DNA of 64,000 bases from Sphingobacterium mizutaii (GCF_900187125.1 NZ_LT906468.1:1302001-1366000), one strand, 5' to 3'; positions 9,518 to 18,936 are shown, numbered from the stretch's first letter. Program-made: numbers and translations. Notes: a model not told the origin generated them from the sequence alone.

Positions 9518-9598
9518 GAACCAGGATGGAAGGGATGTGAGGATGGACCAAGATCATGGAATGAACCAGGATGAAAGGGATGTGAGGATGGACCAAGA
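9518..9598 (+). repeat. Two-copy tandem repeat, period 45 bp
   Basis: The 36-base unit beginning GAACCAGGATG occurs at 9518-9553 and 9563-9598 with a single difference. It lies between the aquaporin terminator and the dnaX promoter. The rest of the 9455-9780 gap shows no coding signal. Confidence 0.8.
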
Positions 9599-9769
9599 AC
9601 TATTCAGATGGTCGAGCTGTATCTCGGCTGCGCTATATATATCGAGACCCGGCACAGCATTATTAGGATTTTTCGCCCGCCGCAAATTTGTCCCTAATCG
9701 CTCATCATTCCCTTGTCAAGAGAAATTTTCTGAAAACCGTTTTTGTTTGTGCCAAACTTTGAAAATGAT

Positions 9770-9777
9770 TATCTTCG
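9770..9777 (+). promoter_or_regulatory. -7 like element directly upstream of dnaX
   Basis: TATCTTCG (one mismatch from TAnnTTTG) ends only 3 bases before the dnaX ATG, implying a leaderless transcript. Confidence 0.4.
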
Positions 9778-9780
9778 TGC

Positions 9781-11601
9781 ATGGATAATTTCATTGTCTC
9801 TGCGCGCAAATATAGGCCGGTCACTTTTGACTCGGTAGTAGGGCAGCAACACATTACCGGAACACTTAAGAATGCAATACATAACAATCAGTTAGCTCAG
9901 GCATTTCTGTTCTGTGGTCCTCGTGGTGTTGGTAAAACTACTTGTGCCCGTATCTTGGCCAAGACAATAAACTGTGAACACATCACGGAATCGAATGAGG
10001 CTTGTGGGCAATGTGATAGCTGTAAGTCCTTCCAGAATGGAAATTCTTTCAGCATACATGAGCTGGATGCAGCTTCCAATAACTCCGTGGATGATATCCG
10101 TTCATTGATTGATCAAGTGAGGATCCCGCCTCAAACGGGAAAATACAAGATCTATATCATCGATGAGGTTCACATGCTTTCGCAACAGGCTTTCAATGCG
10201 TTTTTGAAAACCTTAGAGGAGCCACCTTCCTATGCGATCTTTATCTTAGCGACCACTGAAAAACATAAAATTCTTCCTACTATCCTTTCCCGTTGTCAGA
10301 TCTTTGATTTCAATAGAATCAAAGTGGATGATATGGCGAGCCATCTCTCTGCTATTGCAGAAAAAGAAGGGGTGACCTATGAAATGGATGGTCTGCATGT
10401 CATTGCTCAAAAAGCGGATGGCGGTCTTCGGGATGCGCTTTCGATGTTTGATCAGATCGTCAGTTTCTCAAACAAGAACCTGACTTACCAAGCAGTAATC
10501 AACAATCTGAATATCCTGGATTATGATTATTACTTCCAATTGATGGATGCAATCGCCAGACAGGATGCCGCCAATACCTTGTTGATTTTTGATAAGGTGT
10601 TGAACAATGGTTTTGATGGCGGACATTTTATTGCAGGTTTATCATCGCATATCCGTAACCTATTGGTGAGCAAGGAACCAAGTACCTTGAAGCTGTTGGA
10701 GGTGAGTGAAAACGTGAAGAAAAGATATCTGGAACAGTCACAATCGCTTTCCAGCGGTTTATTGCTGTCTGCCCTGAATATTGCCAACCAATGTGAGGTC
10801 AATTATCGCAGTAGTAAAAACCAAAGATTGCAGGTAGAACTGTCCTTATTGAAAATGTGCCATATAGCGAGTGCCATTCAACTAGGAGCAGAAGGTCTAC
10901 CAGCATTAGCTGAATTAAAAAAAAAACTCCCTAACCCAGGTATAAGCCCTAGTGCTGCAAATGGCTCTGCGCCAGCTGCAACGGGGAAAATTGCTTCTCC
11001 GGTGGCTCAACCCGCTTCGCAACCGGCAGCAATGCCAAAACCGATGCCAAGTGCACCTGTTGCTAAACCGGCTGTAGTTGGCTCAAATCCAGCACCAGCG
11101 ACAGATACTCCTAAACCAGCCACTAAAGGTTGGGGTAATATCAAAACTTCTATTTCTGTTCCTAATCTGAACACGATTTTTGACGATAAAAAGTCAGATG
11201 CTGACGAAGAGAATGAGTTGGTAGAAGGAAATGAATTCTATGAGGTTACCCAGAATAGTTTTCTGAGCAAGTGGAATGAGTTTGCTGAAATCCTGCGTAG
11301 TGAAAGCAAGATTACGCTGTATACCATCATGACTTCGAATGCCCCAGTGCTAGAAGGGACAACGATCAAGGTAGAGGTAGAGAACATGGTGCAGATGGAA
11401 GAGCTGAAATTGGGCAAGATCGATATGCTGAATTACCTGAGGGTGCAATTGCGCAACTTCTCCTTGGATATTGACGGGCTGATGGTGGAGAAGACCAAAG
11501 AGCGCAAACCTTATACATCACAAGAGAAATATCAAGCCATGGTTGCCAAAAATCCTATGCTTGATGAGTTGAGAAAAACATTTGATTTGGGTTTAAGCTA
11601 A
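9781..11601 (+). CDS. dnaX: DNA polymerase III subunit gamma/tau
   Basis: Clamp-loader ATPase subunit, 606 residues. Domain I has Walker A GPRGVGKTT (residues 46-54), a zinc knuckle with cysteines in KTINCEHITESNEACGQCDS, Walker B IYIIDEVHML and the SRC sensor in ILSRCQIFDF. Residues about 375-445 form a Pro/Ala-rich linker, and the C-terminal 120 residues are the tau-type polymerase-contact region. The start MDNFIVSARKYRPVTFDSVV matches the family N-terminus closely. I see no obvious A6-G type frameshift site; a run AAAAAA with flanking AAAs at 10917-10926 could be slippery but its role is unproven. Confidence 0.95.
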   Translation: MDNFIVSARKYRPVTFDSVVGQQHITGTLKNAIHNNQLAQAFLFCGPRGVGKTTCARILAKTINCEHITESNEACGQCDSCKSFQNGNSFSIHELDAASNNSVDDIRSLIDQVRIPPQTGKYKIYIIDEVHMLSQQAFNAFLKTLEEPPSYAIFILATTEKHKILPTILSRCQIFDFNRIKVDDMASHLSAIAEKEGVTYEMDGLHVIAQKADGGLRDALSMFDQIVSFSNKNLTYQAVINNLNILDYDYYFQLMDAIARQDAANTLLIFDKVLNNGFDGGHFIAGLSSHIRNLLVSKEPSTLKLLEVSENVKKRYLEQSQSLSSGLLLSALNIANQCEVNYRSSKNQRLQVELSLLKMCHIASAIQLGAEGLPALAELKKKLPNPGISPSAANGSAPAATGKIASPVAQPASQPAAMPKPMPSAPVAKPAVVGSNPAPATDTPKPATKGWGNIKTSISVPNLNTIFDDKKSDADEENELVEGNEFYEVTQNSFLSKWNEFAEILRSESKITLYTIMTSNAPVLEGTTIKVEVENMVQMEELKLGKIDMLNYLRVQLRNFSLDIDGLMVEKTKERKPYTSQEKYQAMVAKNPMLDELRKTFDLGLS

Positions 11602-11615
11602 TCATTTTTCTTTTC

Positions 11616-11623
11616 TACCTTTG
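11616..11623 (+). promoter_or_regulatory. -7 element upstream of rlmB
   Basis: TACCTTTG matches the consensus exactly, 48 bases before the rlmB start. Confidence 0.55.
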
Positions 11624-11671
11624 TACGAATTATTTTCAGGCTGTTAAGGCCTTTATCCATAACAATAACAC

Positions 11672-12448
11672 ATGCAAAATTTTCAACGTAGGGACAGGTC
11701 CGAAAAGCGTGAGACAAATCAGATGGTATTTGGGATCCGTGCTGTCATGGAAGCCATCGATAGCGGAAAAGAAATAGAATCCTTATTTGTTCAACGTGGT
11801 CTGTCGGGACCTTTGTTTGCAGAATTCAAAGCTTTAGTCAAGGAGCAGAATCTAGCATTCCAACAGGTGCCTATTGAAAAATTAAATAGAATTACCCGCA
11901 AGAACCATCAAGGGGTCATCGCGGTAATCTCTCCTATCACTTATCAGGACATTGAAGATCTATTGCCGACGATCTATGAAAAAGGGGAGACTCCTTTGTT
12001 GTTGATGTTGGATGGGGTTACGGATGTCAGGAATATGGGAGCGATAGCCCGTACAGCGGAATGTGCTGGCGTGCACGCGATCATTGTTCCTAAGAAAGGT
12101 TCGGCGGAGATCAATCCGGATGCAATCAAGACTTCGGCTGGAGCGCTTTATAAGATTCCAGTTTGTAGACAGGACTCTTTAGGCCGTGTTGCCAAATTCT
12201 TGATTGATTCAGGAGTGCAATTGGTGGTGAGTACCGAAAAAACCAAGGAATCGATCTACGATGTGGATTATACTACCCCTAGCTGTATCATCATGGGAGC
12301 AGAGGATGTTGGTGTATCAGACGATTTGATCCGTATTGCGGATAAATTGGCTAAGATCCCAATGTTCGGCGAGATTGAATCCCTGAATGTTTCGGTTTCA
12401 GCGGCAGTGGTTATTTATGAAGCGGTTAGACAGCGCAATATCTCCTAA
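11672..12448 (+). CDS. rlmB: 23S rRNA (guanosine-2251-2'-O)-methyltransferase RlmB-like
   Basis: SpoU/TrmH-family 2'-O-methyltransferase of 258 residues. An N-terminal L30e-like RNA-binding domain (GIRAVMEAIDSGKEIESLF) precedes the knotted SPOUT domain with motif 1 GVTDVRNMGAIARTAECAG, motif 2 IIMGAEDVGVSDDLI and motif 3 SLNVSVSAAVVIYEAVRQ. The combination of L30e domain and the RxHQG-like segment NHQGVIAVISP is typical of RlmB, though a paralogue acting on another rRNA site cannot be excluded. Two bases separate its stop from the next gene. Confidence 0.87.
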   Translation: MQNFQRRDRSEKRETNQMVFGIRAVMEAIDSGKEIESLFVQRGLSGPLFAEFKALVKEQNLAFQQVPIEKLNRITRKNHQGVIAVISPITYQDIEDLLPTIYEKGETPLLLMLDGVTDVRNMGAIARTAECAGVHAIIVPKKGSAEINPDAIKTSAGALYKIPVCRQDSLGRVAKFLIDSGVQLVVSTEKTKESIYDVDYTTPSCIIMGAEDVGVSDDLIRIADKLAKIPMFGEIESLNVSVSAAVVIYEAVRQRNIS

Positions 12449-12450
12449 CC

Positions 12451-13077
12451 TTGGTTGATAGACTTAAAAAATCAGTAACCAGGCATTTTAGGGTTTATCG
12501 GTACGTGATGTACCGAGAGACCTTGGTGGATTTCAGGGAGCATTTCTGGTCTTTCCTGGGTGCATTTGTCGGTATTGGGCTGATAGCCTTTATACAGTCG
12601 CTCCATTTTCCTCCTTTAGAAAATGTATTTTTAATTGGCTCCTTTGGAGCCTCTGCTGTTTTAGTGTATGGTGCTATCCAAAGTCCATTGGCACAGCCTC
12701 GGAACTTGGTGGGTGGACATGTGGTGTCGGCCATCGTAGGGGTGACCATTGCCAAGCTATTACCGGATGTGATCTGGTTGACAGCACCATTAGCCGTAGC
12801 CACTTCCATCGTGGCGATGCAATTCAGCAGGACCCTGCATCCTCCAGGTGGTGCGACCGCACTGATTGCTGTCAGTGGAGGTGCTAAAATCACGGAGTTA
12901 GGCTATTTATATGTATTGGCCCCGGTTTTATTGGGTGCTCTGATCTTGCTGCTAGTGGCCTTGATATTTAACAATATTACCAAGAAACGGCATTATCCGG
13001 TGCGATATTCTAGACTAAGGCGATCTAGGCGAAAGCAGTTGAAGCAAAGATTTGAAAGATTTAAGGCCAATATTTGA
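12451..13077 (+). CDS. HPP-family membrane protein
   Basis: About 208 residues with four membrane helices and the HPP signature in SRTLHPPGGATALIAVSGG. HPP proteins are integral membrane proteins; some plastid and cyanobacterial members have been linked to nitrite transport, but the function here is not established. The frame opens with a TTG at 12451, 2 bases after rlmB, suggesting translational coupling; an alternative ATG is at 12508. A terminator hairpin overlaps the 3-prime end. Confidence 0.85.
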   Translation: MVDRLKKSVTRHFRVYRYVMYRETLVDFREHFWSFLGAFVGIGLIAFIQSLHFPPLENVFLIGSFGASAVLVYGAIQSPLAQPRNLVGGHVVSAIVGVTIAKLLPDVIWLTAPLAVATSIVAMQFSRTLHPPGGATALIAVSGGAKITELGYLYVLAPVLLGALILLLVALIFNNITKKRHYPVRYSRLRRSRRKQLKQRFERFKANI

Positions 13078-13092
13078 ATATTGGTCTTTTTT
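13064..13092 (+). terminator. Terminator overlapping the HPP gene end
   Basis: GGCCAATATT and AATATTGGTC pair around a tight centre, followed by TTTTTT. The left arm lies inside the last codons of the HPP gene. Confidence 0.65.
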
Positions 13093-13177
13093 ATTTGCGA
13101 TAATTGCACGTTTCTGCGTTTTTTATTTTGAATATCAGAATAAACGGATAACTTTACGGCAATCTACCGAATATCCA

Positions 13178-14710
13178 ATGAAGCACCTAACTATCCTAAA
13201 TGGCTTGGCCATTTTTGCGCTTTCGCTTGGGAGTACATGTTATGTCCAGGCACAGAGTCCTTTAAAGATTGAGGAAGCAATCTTGAAGGACCAGAAAAAC
13301 TTTTATTACGTTGATTTCAAGAAATATCCTAAATCATTGAACAATCTACCGATCGGTGTTTTTGATTCCGGTACGGGAGGTTTGACGGTGTTGGACGCCC
13401 TTGTGAATTTTGATGAGCATAACAATCAGTCGAGATCAAAGGAAAAGGATGGGTTACTCGATTTTAAGCAAGAGAATTTTATCTATCTAGCGGATCAGGC
13501 GAACATGCCTTATGGGAACTATCATGCTGCTCAAAAGGATGAGCTATTGATCGAGCATATCATCAAGGATTTCCAATTCTTGCTTTCCAATAAGTATTAC
13601 CCGAACTATCAATCGGCAAAATTCAATAAAGACAAGGAAAAGGTAAAAGCGATCGTGATTGCCTGCAATACGGCAACTGCCTATGGCTATAAGGATGCCG
13701 AAGCTTTTATGAAAAAAACGAACTTGGATATTCCAGTGATCGGTGTGATCAATGCTGCTGCCCGTGGTACTTTGGCTTTGTTTGATAAGGAAGAATCGGG
13801 TTCTATAGCCGTTTTTGCTACGGTAGGGACCATTGCTTCTGGAGGATATGAGCGTACATTGAGGGAGCAGATTGCCAAGACAGGCCATACAGGAGATTTG
13901 CAGATCTTTAATCAAGGTGGGCATGGGGTTGCTGAGGCAGTGGATGAAGAACCGGATTTCATTAAGACCAGTGCAAATGCGCCGAGGGCGGACTACCGAG
14001 GGCCATCGCTGGATAGCAAAGACTACAAAATAGATCGGACGCTATTGGATATCTATAATTTTAATTTTGATAAGAACCAGATGCTCTGCGATAGCAAGGA
14101 TACTGAGGATTGCACCATGATGCAGATCAATTCTTCGGAAAACTACATCCGTTACCATTTGGTGAGCTTACTGGAGCAGATGCGTAAGACGGAAGGGGCA
14201 AAGCCATTGAAAGCAATGGTGTTGGGTTGTACGCATTATCCTTATCTGGTCAAGGAGATCAACCAGGTCTTAGGCGAGTTGAAGGAATACAAGGGTAATG
14301 ATGGCGAATATAAGTACCGAGCATTGATCGATAATGAGGTGCATATCATTGATCCATCGGTCTTTGTGGCTCGTGAACTATATGAAGCACTGGAAGAACA
14401 GGAATTGTTTAATTCCAAGGGAGATATGTTGAAGAATTCGGAGTTTTATATCTCTGTTCCAAATCAGGATAATAAATCGGTGCAGTTGGAAGGGGGAGAG
14501 GCCAGGTTTACCTATGACTATAAATATGGCAGGACGGAAAATGAGATCCAGGAATATGTGAAGGTGGTGCCTTTTGACCGAGGAAATATCTCGGATATGA
14601 CCTTGGAAAGATTTAAATCGGTGATTCCAAATACCTATCAATTGATGCGTAACTTTTCAAATGGCAATAGCAAGATGAAAAGGCATGCTGAAGAGATCAG
14701 GATCAAGTAA
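13178..14710 (+). CDS. Exported Asp/Glu racemase-family protein (MurI-like)
   Basis: The frame is 510 residues from the ATG at 13178, which begins a clean signal peptide (MKHLTILNGLAIFALSLGST, cleavage predicted after VQAQ); an upstream start would bury it. The mature part carries all MurI landmarks: IGVFDSGTGGLTVLDALV, the first catalytic cysteine in IACNTATAYG and the second in LGCTHYPYL. Glutamate racemases are usually cytoplasmic and about 270 residues; this one is nearly twice that, with insertions and an extra C-terminal region. A periplasmic racemase, or a protein using the fold differently, are both possible. Flanked by terminators, so monocistronic. Confidence 0.82.
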   Translation: MKHLTILNGLAIFALSLGSTCYVQAQSPLKIEEAILKDQKNFYYVDFKKYPKSLNNLPIGVFDSGTGGLTVLDALVNFDEHNNQSRSKEKDGLLDFKQENFIYLADQANMPYGNYHAAQKDELLIEHIIKDFQFLLSNKYYPNYQSAKFNKDKEKVKAIVIACNTATAYGYKDAEAFMKKTNLDIPVIGVINAAARGTLALFDKEESGSIAVFATVGTIASGGYERTLREQIAKTGHTGDLQIFNQGGHGVAEAVDEEPDFIKTSANAPRADYRGPSLDSKDYKIDRTLLDIYNFNFDKNQMLCDSKDTEDCTMMQINSSENYIRYHLVSLLEQMRKTEGAKPLKAMVLGCTHYPYLVKEINQVLGELKEYKGNDGEYKYRALIDNEVHIIDPSVFVARELYEALEEQELFNSKGDMLKNSEFYISVPNQDNKSVQLEGGEARFTYDYKYGRTENEIQEYVKVVPFDRGNISDMTLERFKSVIPNTYQLMRNFSNGNSKMKRHAEEIRIK

Positions 14711-14711
14711 T

Positions 14712-14747
14712 AAAAAAATAAGCTCCAATTTGGAGCTTATTTTTTTA
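14712..14747. terminator. Bidirectional terminator
   Basis: A near-perfect palindrome (arms 14712-14726 and 14732-14746, core TAAGCTCC/GGAGCTTA) has A-runs on the left and T-runs on the right, serving both convergent genes. Confidence 0.9.
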
Positions 14748-14751
14748 TTTT

Positions 14752-16590
14752 CTAGTATCTGTTTCTAGATTCTCTGTCTCTGCGTTTTCCGGAGAAATCA
14801 CGGAAACCACCACCACCAGATCCACCTCTGTCGCCTCTATCGCTTCTGTCTCTACGTCCAGAACCACCGCGAGATCCTCTGTCACCACCTCTATCACCTC
14901 TATCTCTACGGTCGCCACCGAATCCTCCAGAACGACGTCTTCCGCCTCTGTCTGATGAAGGTCTGTCGCCAGAAACTTCGATTCTTACGTTTCTTCCGTT
15001 GAAGTCAACATCTTTAAATCCTTGGAATACACTGTCTACGTCAGCATCAAGTACTTCGAAGAAAGTGAATACACCTTTTAGGTCTATTTTACCAACTGAT
15101 TTGCCTGAGATTTTACCTTTGTTACAGATGTAAGAAAGCATATCTCCACGGCTGAACTCATCCACAGAACCAAGGTTGATAAACAAACGTGTATAACCTT
15201 TAGATCCAGAGCGACGATCTCCTCTTTCACCTCTTTCACCACGCTCGCCTCTAGCATCACGTGCTTCCATGTTCAAGTCAGGAGCATCTTGGTAATAGTT
15301 CAGGAATCTGTTGAATTCCAAAGAAGCAAATCTTTTGATTACTTCCTCTTTAGAAAGATCTTGCAAACTTTCCATGATTTGAGGTAAGAAAGCTGTGATT
15401 TGGTCTTCATGTACTTCTACATTGTGTACTTTGTCCACAAGAGAGAACAATTGTTTTTCACATACTTCAGTACCCTGAGGAACTTGTTTGCGGATAAACT
15501 CTTTTCCGATAATCTTTTCGATATGACGGATTTTGCTCATTTCTTTCACATTGATCAATGAGATCGAAATACCAGTTTTACCGGCACGAGCAGTACGACC
15601 AGAACGGTGCGTATAGTTTTCAGTTTCGTCTGGTAAAGAATAGTTGATAACGTGTGTTACGTCATTAACGTCGATACCACGTGCTGCAACGTCAGTAGCA
15701 ATCAATAGTTGCAAGTTGCGCTCGCGATAGCGTTTCATTACCTTATCACGTTGCTGTTGCGAAAGATCACCGTGCAAGGAATCGGCGTTGTAGCCGTCTT
15801 TGATCAATGCTTCAGCGATTTCTTGCGTTTCAATCTTAGTACGGCAGAATACGATACCAAAGATCTCTGGGTAATAATCGACAATACGTTTAAAAGCAGC
15901 GTATTTGTCTTTCGCCTTGATCATGAAGTATTGGTGCTCGATATTCTCGTTACCCGTATTCTTAGTACCTACAGTTAACTCTTTCGGGTCGTTCATGTAG
16001 TTTTGAGCGATACGGCGCACTTCTTTAGGCATGGTTGCGGAAAACAACCAAGTTTTTTTGTCGTCAGGAGTCTCAGAAAGGATATTGTTAATGTCCTCTT
16101 GGAATCCCATGTTCAACATCTCGTCAGCTTCGTCAAGCACCACATAGCGAACATTGGAGAAGTCAATGGCGTTACGGCCAATGATATCCAACATCCTACC
16201 AGGAGTTGCAACCACGATTTGTACACCACGACGAATCTGGCGTAATTGATCACCGATATTGGCACCGCCATAAACGGCAACCACATGTACGTTATCGATG
16301 TACTTGGCAAATTTTTCTAGGTCTCTTGCGATTTGCAAACATAGCTCACGCGTTGGACATAGAACCAATGCTTGAGGTTGTTTTGATGAAAAGTCTAGTT
16401 GTTCTAAAAGTGGAAGACCAAATGCCGCTGTCTTCCCTGTACCTGTTTGGGCTAATCCGACAAAATCGTCGTTACCAGTCAGTAATACAGGAATGGCTTT
16501 TTCCTGGATGGGAGAAGGTTTCTCGAAACCTAACTCAGTGATGGCATTAACAATCTCATGACGGATTCCCAGTTCTAAAAATGGGTTCAT
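14752..16590 (-). CDS. deaD: DEAD-box RNA helicase (DeaD/CsdA type)
   Basis: ATP-dependent RNA helicase of 612 residues. Motifs in order: Q motif (FEKPSPIQ), I AQTGTGKTAAF, Ia PTRELCLQIA, Ib TPGRMLD, II DEADEML, III SATMP, IV RTKIETQEIA, V ATDVAARGIDV, VI HRSGRTARAGKTG. A DbpA-like RNA-binding domain (YTRLFINLGSVDEFSRGDML) follows, then an Arg/Gly/Ser/Asp-rich tail of about 80 residues containing many RGG and DRGG repeats. The layout is that of DeaD/CsdA cold-shock helicases in ribosome assembly. The upstream gap is long and AT-rich, with a -7 element TACCTTTG at 16631-16638. Confidence 0.93.
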   Translation of the reverse strand: MNPFLELGIRHEIVNAITELGFEKPSPIQEKAIPVLLTGNDDFVGLAQTGTGKTAAFGLPLLEQLDFSSKQPQALVLCPTRELCLQIARDLEKFAKYIDNVHVVAVYGGANIGDQLRQIRRGVQIVVATPGRMLDIIGRNAIDFSNVRYVVLDEADEMLNMGFQEDINNILSETPDDKKTWLFSATMPKEVRRIAQNYMNDPKELTVGTKNTGNENIEHQYFMIKAKDKYAAFKRIVDYYPEIFGIVFCRTKIETQEIAEALIKDGYNADSLHGDLSQQQRDKVMKRYRERNLQLLIATDVAARGIDVNDVTHVINYSLPDETENYTHRSGRTARAGKTGISISLINVKEMSKIRHIEKIIGKEFIRKQVPQGTEVCEKQLFSLVDKVHNVEVHEDQITAFLPQIMESLQDLSKEEVIKRFASLEFNRFLNYYQDAPDLNMEARDARGERGERGERGDRRSGSKGYTRLFINLGSVDEFSRGDMLSYICNKGKISGKSVGKIDLKGVFTFFEVLDADVDSVFQGFKDVDFNGRNVRIEVSGDRPSSDRGGRRRSGGFGGDRRDRGDRGGDRGSRGGSGRRDRSDRGDRGGSGGGGFRDFSGKRRDRESRNRY

Positions 16591-17054
16591 GAAATAAAAT
16601 ATACAATAGGCACTATTGCCTAAGGCGGTGCAAAGGTAAATACAATAATTGATAAATCCTAATTTTCAATAGTTTGTATGTTAAAAAATGTGGTTTTCCC
16701 GATTTTCGGTTCCTGCACATTAATGCAGTCCCCACAATTTCTTTACCTATCTATTAAACAAGCTTTTTTTCTTTAGGTTTTGGTTTATAAATCAATACTT
16801 ATAAAAGAAAATTGAAGATTTTGCTCGATGTAGCAAAAAAGTGATAAAGGAACTGTTTTTAATTGTTTTGATATGATCAGTTTCTGCCAATAATTATTTT
16901 GTAAATGCTGGCAGAAAACGAATGATCGCAAGGAATAAGGGTTAAATCATTGTAGTTTTTAATTTATTAGCGTCATCGATAATGAATTGTTAATGAATTG
17001 GATTCTATTTTAATTTTTTTGTAGGTTTGATTCTTTAATTATTCATCTAAATTT
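16591..17054. other. 464-bp divergent promoter region
   Basis: AT-rich and without coding signal. On the minus strand TACCTTTG at 16631-16638 would drive the helicase with a leader of about 35 nt. On the plus strand TAGGTTTG at 17022-17029, with TTG at 16998-17000 (spacing 21), would drive the permease. The middle 300 bases show nothing I can name. Confidence 0.55.
16998..17029 (+). promoter_or_regulatory. Promoter of the amino-acid permease
   Basis: TTG at 16998-17000, 21 bases, then TAGGTTTG (exact TAnnTTTG) at 17022-17029; the start codon follows 25 bases later. Confidence 0.6.
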
Positions 17055-18545
17055 ATGTGGTATAAAAAATCTATTACAAAATTGATTTCTGAGGCTGAGC
17101 AGAGCGGCGAAGGAACCCTGAAACGGACCTTGTCGAGTTCTGGTCTGATCGCTTTAGGAATTGGAGCCATTATTGGAGCTGGTTTATTCTCTTTGACAGG
17201 GATTGCTGCGGCTGACCATGCGGGGCCTGCGGTAATGATATCTTTTATTATTGCTGCGGTTGGTTGTGCATTCGCGGGGCTTTGTTATGCAGAGTTTGCT
17301 TCCATGATTCCTGTTGCTGGTAGTGCCTACACCTATTCTTATGCAACCATGGGTGAGTTTATGGCCTGGATTATCGGTTGGGACCTTGTACTTGAGTATG
17401 CTTTGGCTGCTGCTACCGTAGCGGTGAGCTGGTCGCAATATGTGAATGAGCTGTTCTTGCTGATGGGGATACATCTCTCCCAAGAGGTGCTGGCGGGTCC
17501 ATTCGAAGGCGGGGTAATCAATTTGCCAGCCATCATCATCGTTTGTTTGCTTTCGCTATTGCTAATGCGCGGAACGCAGGAGTCTTCCTTTGTCAATAAC
17601 ATCTTGGTTATTTTGAAGGTTGCTGTTGTGATTTTGTTTATCGTATTAGGATGGCAATTTATTGATCCTGCAAACCATACACCATTGATCCCTACCAATG
17701 AGGGTGAGGAAATGGTGAAGTCAGGTCAAATGGGATTCTGGGAGTTCTGGAATAGTGATTATCGGGGACACTATGGCTGGACAGGGATTCTACAAGCTGC
17801 AGGGGTTGTATTCTTTGCATTTATTGGTTTTGACGCGGTAAGTACTGCGGCGCAAGAAGCGAAAAATCCTAAGAAAGGCATGCCTATCGGGATCATCGGT
17901 TCCTTGATCGTTTGTACTATATTATATGTATTGTTTGCTTATGTAATGACTGGTTTGGCTCCTTACACTGTGTTCAGTGGAGATGCAAAACCGGTAGCTA
18001 CAGCATTTGAAAAAACTGGATATCATTTCTTGAATACTGCGATGATCGTGACGATCATTGCTGGGTATACTTCGGTAATCCTAGTGATGTTGCTAGGTCA
18101 AAGCCGTGTGTTCTATTCAATGAGTAAGGATGGTCTACTGCCTAAATTGTTCTCAGATCTTTCTAAACGTCAAACGCCTTGGAAAACTAACTTGATCTTT
18201 ATGGTCTTTGTAAGTTTATTTGCAGGCTTTGTTCCGGTTTCGGATCTAGGACATATGGTAAGTATCGGAACCTTATTTGCCTTTACTTTGGTATGTATCG
18301 GTGTATTGGTGTTGCGTAAGACTAACCCGAAACTAGAGAGACCATTCAGGACGCCTTGGGTGCCTTTGATTCCAATCTTAGGTATCTTGGTATGTGTGCT
18401 GATGATGGCTGGTCTTCCTATTGAGAGCTGGGAGCGTTTGGGAATCTGGATGGCAATAGGTGTTGCATTCTACTTCTTATACGGACATAAACATTCCAAA
18501 ATCAGGAAAGAAAAGGAAGCTGAGGCTTCTGGAACTTCTGAATAA
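17055..18545 (+). CDS. APC-family amino-acid permease
   Basis: Inner-membrane transporter of 496 residues with 12-13 membrane helices. The first helix carries the APC unwound motif IGAIIGAGLFSLTGIAA, and the second GPAVMISFIIAAVGCAFAGL with YAEFASMIPVAGSAYTYSY. FIGFDAVSTAAQEAKNPKKG is the conserved helix 6-7 region. The overall pattern resembles CAT-like cationic amino-acid transporters (YfnA type), but substrate cannot be assigned. A promoter lies upstream and a terminator 20 bases after the stop. Confidence 0.88.
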   Translation: MWYKKSITKLISEAEQSGEGTLKRTLSSSGLIALGIGAIIGAGLFSLTGIAAADHAGPAVMISFIIAAVGCAFAGLCYAEFASMIPVAGSAYTYSYATMGEFMAWIIGWDLVLEYALAAATVAVSWSQYVNELFLLMGIHLSQEVLAGPFEGGVINLPAIIIVCLLSLLLMRGTQESSFVNNILVILKVAVVILFIVLGWQFIDPANHTPLIPTNEGEEMVKSGQMGFWEFWNSDYRGHYGWTGILQAAGVVFFAFIGFDAVSTAAQEAKNPKKGMPIGIIGSLIVCTILYVLFAYVMTGLAPYTVFSGDAKPVATAFEKTGYHFLNTAMIVTIIAGYTSVILVMLLGQSRVFYSMSKDGLLPKLFSDLSKRQTPWKTNLIFMVFVSLFAGFVPVSDLGHMVSIGTLFAFTLVCIGVLVLRKTNPKLERPFRTPWVPLIPILGILVCVLMMAGLPIESWERLGIWMAIGVAFYFLYGHKHSKIRKEKEAEASGTSE

Positions 18546-18565
18546 GGATAATCTTATTGACAAAT

Positions 18566-18597
18566 GGGGGTAGGGCTTGGGCTTTCTACCCCTTTTT
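18566..18597 (+). terminator. Terminator of the permease gene
   Basis: GGGGTAG (18567-18573) pairs with CTACCCC (18586-18592), followed by TTTTT. It overlaps the possible upstream extension of the next gene, supporting the 18619 start. Confidence 0.8.
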
Positions 18598-18618
18598 ATT
18601 TTACTTAATTATTTGTTG

Positions 18619-18807
18619 ATGGAAAGCATAAAGAATGGGGATTATTGCCGAGTAATGGGCGGAACCCATAAAGGAAAATCGGGTAGGGTGAATGATTTGC
18701 ATGTAAGCAAATCAGGGCATCAGACCATAACGGTACAACAGAGTTCTGGAATCAGGTTTAAGACGCTTTTGAAAAATGTGCAAAAGATAGAGCCAGAAGA
18801 AGAGTAA
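18619..18807 (+). CDS. Small KOW-motif protein
   Basis: A 62-residue protein beginning MESIKNGDYCRVMGGTHKGK. The segment GDYCRVMGGTHKGKSGRV is a KOW motif as in NusG and ribosomal protein L24, and the following strands (HQTITVQQSSGIRFKTLLKN) complete a small SH3-like barrel. This predicts RNA or ribosome binding; no specific role is known to me. The upstream in-frame ATG at 18577 is rejected because it lies in the terminator of the permease gene. Confidence 0.72.
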   Translation: MESIKNGDYCRVMGGTHKGKSGRVNDLHVSKSGHQTITVQQSSGIRFKTLLKNVQKIEPEEE

Positions 18808-18871
18808 GTCTAGGTGGCACATTCTTAGCAGATACAATACTACCGTATCTTGAATAAGAAATGGGATAAAT

Positions 18872-18901
18872 AAAAAGGACCTGCAAATGCAGGCCCTTTT
18901 T
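18872..18901. terminator. Bidirectional terminator
   Basis: AAAAAGGACCTGC and GCAGGCCCTTTTT pair with one A-C mismatch around loop AAAT, between convergent genes. Confidence 0.85.
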
Positions 18902-18936
18902 GGTTGTATGTTGTTTAGCTTAATGCAATTTTATGC

